Below are positions 62,878 through 64,000 of a stretch of DNA of 64,000 nt, piece by piece. The translations under genes were made by a program, and so were the position numbers. Positions within the stretch are counted from its first letter, which is position 1. Every line of letters begins with the position of its first letter. Source of the DNA: Dictyobacter arantiisoli (GTDB lineage Bacteria > Chloroflexota > Ktedonobacteria > Ktedonobacterales > Ktedonobacteraceae); the NCBI RefSeq assembly GCF_008326305.1, contig NZ_BIXY01000019.1:1-64000 (forward strand), given 5' to 3'. The notes under the pieces were generated by a model. It worked only from the letters and a program-made list of their open reading frames with translations. It did not search any database and was not told where the DNA came from.

Positions 62878-62992
62878 AGCAAAGACGATTGGGATACTAT
62901 ACTTGACACAAACCTGAAAAGCGCATATCTTTGCAGTAAAGCAGCATCGCACTTGGAAATCAGGTCCGCCTGAAGAGATTGCAAACCAATTG
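62878..62992 (+). pseudogene. fabG remnant (3-ketoacyl-ACP reductase)
   Basis: Two pieces of a short-chain dehydrogenase of FabG type remain. KDDWDTILDTNLKSAYLCSKAA at 62881-62946 matches the conserved W-x-x-x-x-x-x-N-L-x-x-x-F-x-x-x-K-A segment. GPPEEIANQL at 62963-62992 matches the later PEEIAN segment, but in a different frame and only 16 bases further on instead of some 250. A large internal deletion plus frameshift therefore ruined the gene. Confidence 0.65.
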
Positions 62993-63076
62993 CACTCGTT
63001 CATACGTACCAGTTTACAAGACGATAGTACATATCGACAGAGGTAAACCACTGTCGTCAGGAGGAGTGTAAGCACT

Positions 63077-63415
63077 ATGGCTAACGAATCACAGCCCGCT
63101 GGAGTCGTCCGTGTGGCACGTCCAGTGCTCACAACCATTGTGTTGAATACCGCCCTGCAAATACGTGGTGTTGTACGTATGGCCCATACCAGTGACCAAT
63201 GGTCACGACTGATGGGGCGTGATGTACCACAACACGGCATCAGCCTTATGGTCAAAGATAACACATTTTCTGCCGATCTCTACCTTATAGTAGAATCAGG
63301 GAGCAATATTGTGGAAGTAGGTACTGCTGTTCAGGAAGAAGTTGCAACCGCCATTGAAAATATGATCGGGATGCAAGTTCAGGGCATCAATGTTTACATC
63401 CAGGACGTCGCATAA
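63077..63415 (+). CDS. Asp23/Gls24-family protein
   Basis: A 112-residue protein with the Asp23 (alkaline-shock, DUF322) domain: VLTTIVLNTALQIRGVVRMAHT at the start, ISLMVKDNTFSADLYLIVESG in the middle and VQGINVYIQDV at the end. Asp23-type proteins associate with the membrane and envelope stress. AGGAGGAG precedes the ATG. It is probably cotranscribed with nusB. Confidence 0.9.
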   Translation: MANESQPAGVVRVARPVLTTIVLNTALQIRGVVRMAHTSDQWSRLMGRDVPQHGISLMVKDNTFSADLYLIVESGSNIVEVGTAVQEEVATAIENMIGMQVQGINVYIQDVA

Positions 63416-63526
63416 AATAATCATTATTATGATTTGAACAATATGTCACGCTTCCTCTCTTGAGGCACTCCAGCCTCTTCTGAGAAAGCTCCTGACACCA
63501 GTTAGTCACTATTCGAGGATACTCTA

Positions 63527-63970
63527 ATGCCAGGGATACGCAGACAGGCGCGAATTATCGCACTGCAAACACTCTACGAATACGACATAGCCAATCATGC
63601 CCCGGAAGAGGTCTTGCAGCGCCACGCCGAGGAGCGCAATCTGCATCTTAAGGTAGTAGAATACGCCAGCGAACTCGTCCTGGGATCTTACAACCATCTG
63701 GCAGATATTGATGCGCATATCCAGAGCGCGGCCCGTGAATGGCCTTTGCAACAGATGGCGCGCATCGATAAAAATATTCTTAGACTTGCAATCTACGAAA
63801 TTCTGTTTAATAATACGGTACCAGCCAAGGCGGCTATTAATGAAGCAGTGGAACTCGCGAAGATCTATGGCAGCGAAACATCCAGCCGTTTCATCAATGG
63901 TGTCCTCGGCACGATATTTAATCGGGCACAAGAACAGCCCACCCCAACTGCTGAAAGCGAGGTGAAATAA
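63527..63970 (+). CDS. nusB: transcription antitermination factor NusB
   Basis: Binds boxA RNA with NusE (S10) during rRNA transcription. The 147-residue protein has RRQARIIALQTLYEYD at the N-terminus, DKNILRLAIYEIL in the middle and AAINEAVELAKIYGSETSSRFINGVLG at the C-terminal helices, all standard for NusB. It follows Asp23 and overlaps the next gene by one base (TAATG), which suggests translational coupling. Confidence 0.93.
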   Translation: MPGIRRQARIIALQTLYEYDIANHAPEEVLQRHAEERNLHLKVVEYASELVLGSYNHLADIDAHIQSAAREWPLQQMARIDKNILRLAIYEILFNNTVPAKAAINEAVELAKIYGSETSSRFINGVLGTIFNRAQEQPTPTAESEVK

Positions 63971-64000
63971 TGTCTAGTATTCAAGAGCGCTTGAAAAAGA
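63970..64000 (+). CDS. acpP: acyl carrier protein, N-terminus only (cut by window edge)
   Basis: Ten codons read MSSIQERLKK, the usual start of acyl carrier proteins, and the gene overlaps nusB by one base. fabD nearby supports the call. The sequence ends at the window edge before the phosphopantetheine serine, so only the beginning can be judged. Confidence 0.55.
   Translation, partial: MSSIQERLKK

Overview
The window looks like a chromosome segment from a Ktedonobacteria-type Chloroflexota bacterium: filamentous, spore-forming relatives of Ktedonobacter. This is an inference from content. Base composition is near 50 % GC. Housekeeping genes resemble Firmicutes/Chloroflexi types, with T-box leaders on serS and leuS, Asp23, the DUF177-rpmF pair and a Cys-to-Asp MurA. 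Large regulatory proteins combine zinc ribbons, FHA, GAF, kinase or LuxR modules with Q/T/P-rich linkers. Genes lie on both strands in short operons separated by AT-rich spacers, and many spacers hold long, nearly perfect hairpins.

Layout. 1-11.1 kb: edge of an IS5-like transposase, a large pseudo-receiver protein, an XRE regulator divergent from an oxidoreductase, a crtI-like/murA pair, a zinc-ribbon FHA protein and a lipoprotein. 11.7-18 kb: a DnaA-type initiator without dnaN beside it, a small membrane protein, ClpS, a universal stress protein, a GAF protein and a DUF711 protein. 18-22.9 kb: a Dna2-like Fe-S nuclease-helicase, a kinase-LuxR fusion and a SufT-like protein. 23-26.7 kb: three tandem paralogous one-pass membrane proteins with a two-cysteine extracytoplasmic domain. 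26.7-27.8 kb: a decayed mobile element with inverted ends. 27.8-41.3 kb: a GT39-like transferase, T-box/serS, two phosphoesterases, lpdA, two tRNA-Ala genes, T-box/leuS and crtB. 41.7-50.2 kb: ArsA-type ATPase, Rpn-like nuclease, recG, ackA, a LEA/YtxH-like protein and a HAD phosphatase. 50.5-58.9 kb: ECF sigma factor, Rieske protein, methyltransferase, a lipid kinase/PAP2 pair, DUF427, a Ser/Thr kinase, and a PadR regulator with a membrane protein. 59.1-64 kb: coaD, a coiled-coil protein, then DUF177-rpmF-fabD-(fabG remnant)-asp23-nusB-acpP, a ribosome and fatty-acid synthesis cluster.

The most unusual observation is at 36.5-36.9 kb. A complete tRNA-Ala(GGC) gene, including its CCA, lies inside the leuS T-box leader, between Stem I (CTC leucine specifier) and the antiterminator/terminator. 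The same transcript would have to serve as a tRNA precursor and as a tRNA-sensing attenuator. Other notable points are the three-gene lectin-like array, MITE-like dispersed repeats, a decayed fabG downstream of fabD, a histidine-kinase-like protein that lost its phosphoacceptor and is fused to a LuxR domain, and a MurA with Asp at the fosfomycin-target position.

All assignments come from reading motifs by eye. No database search, folding program or alignment was run.
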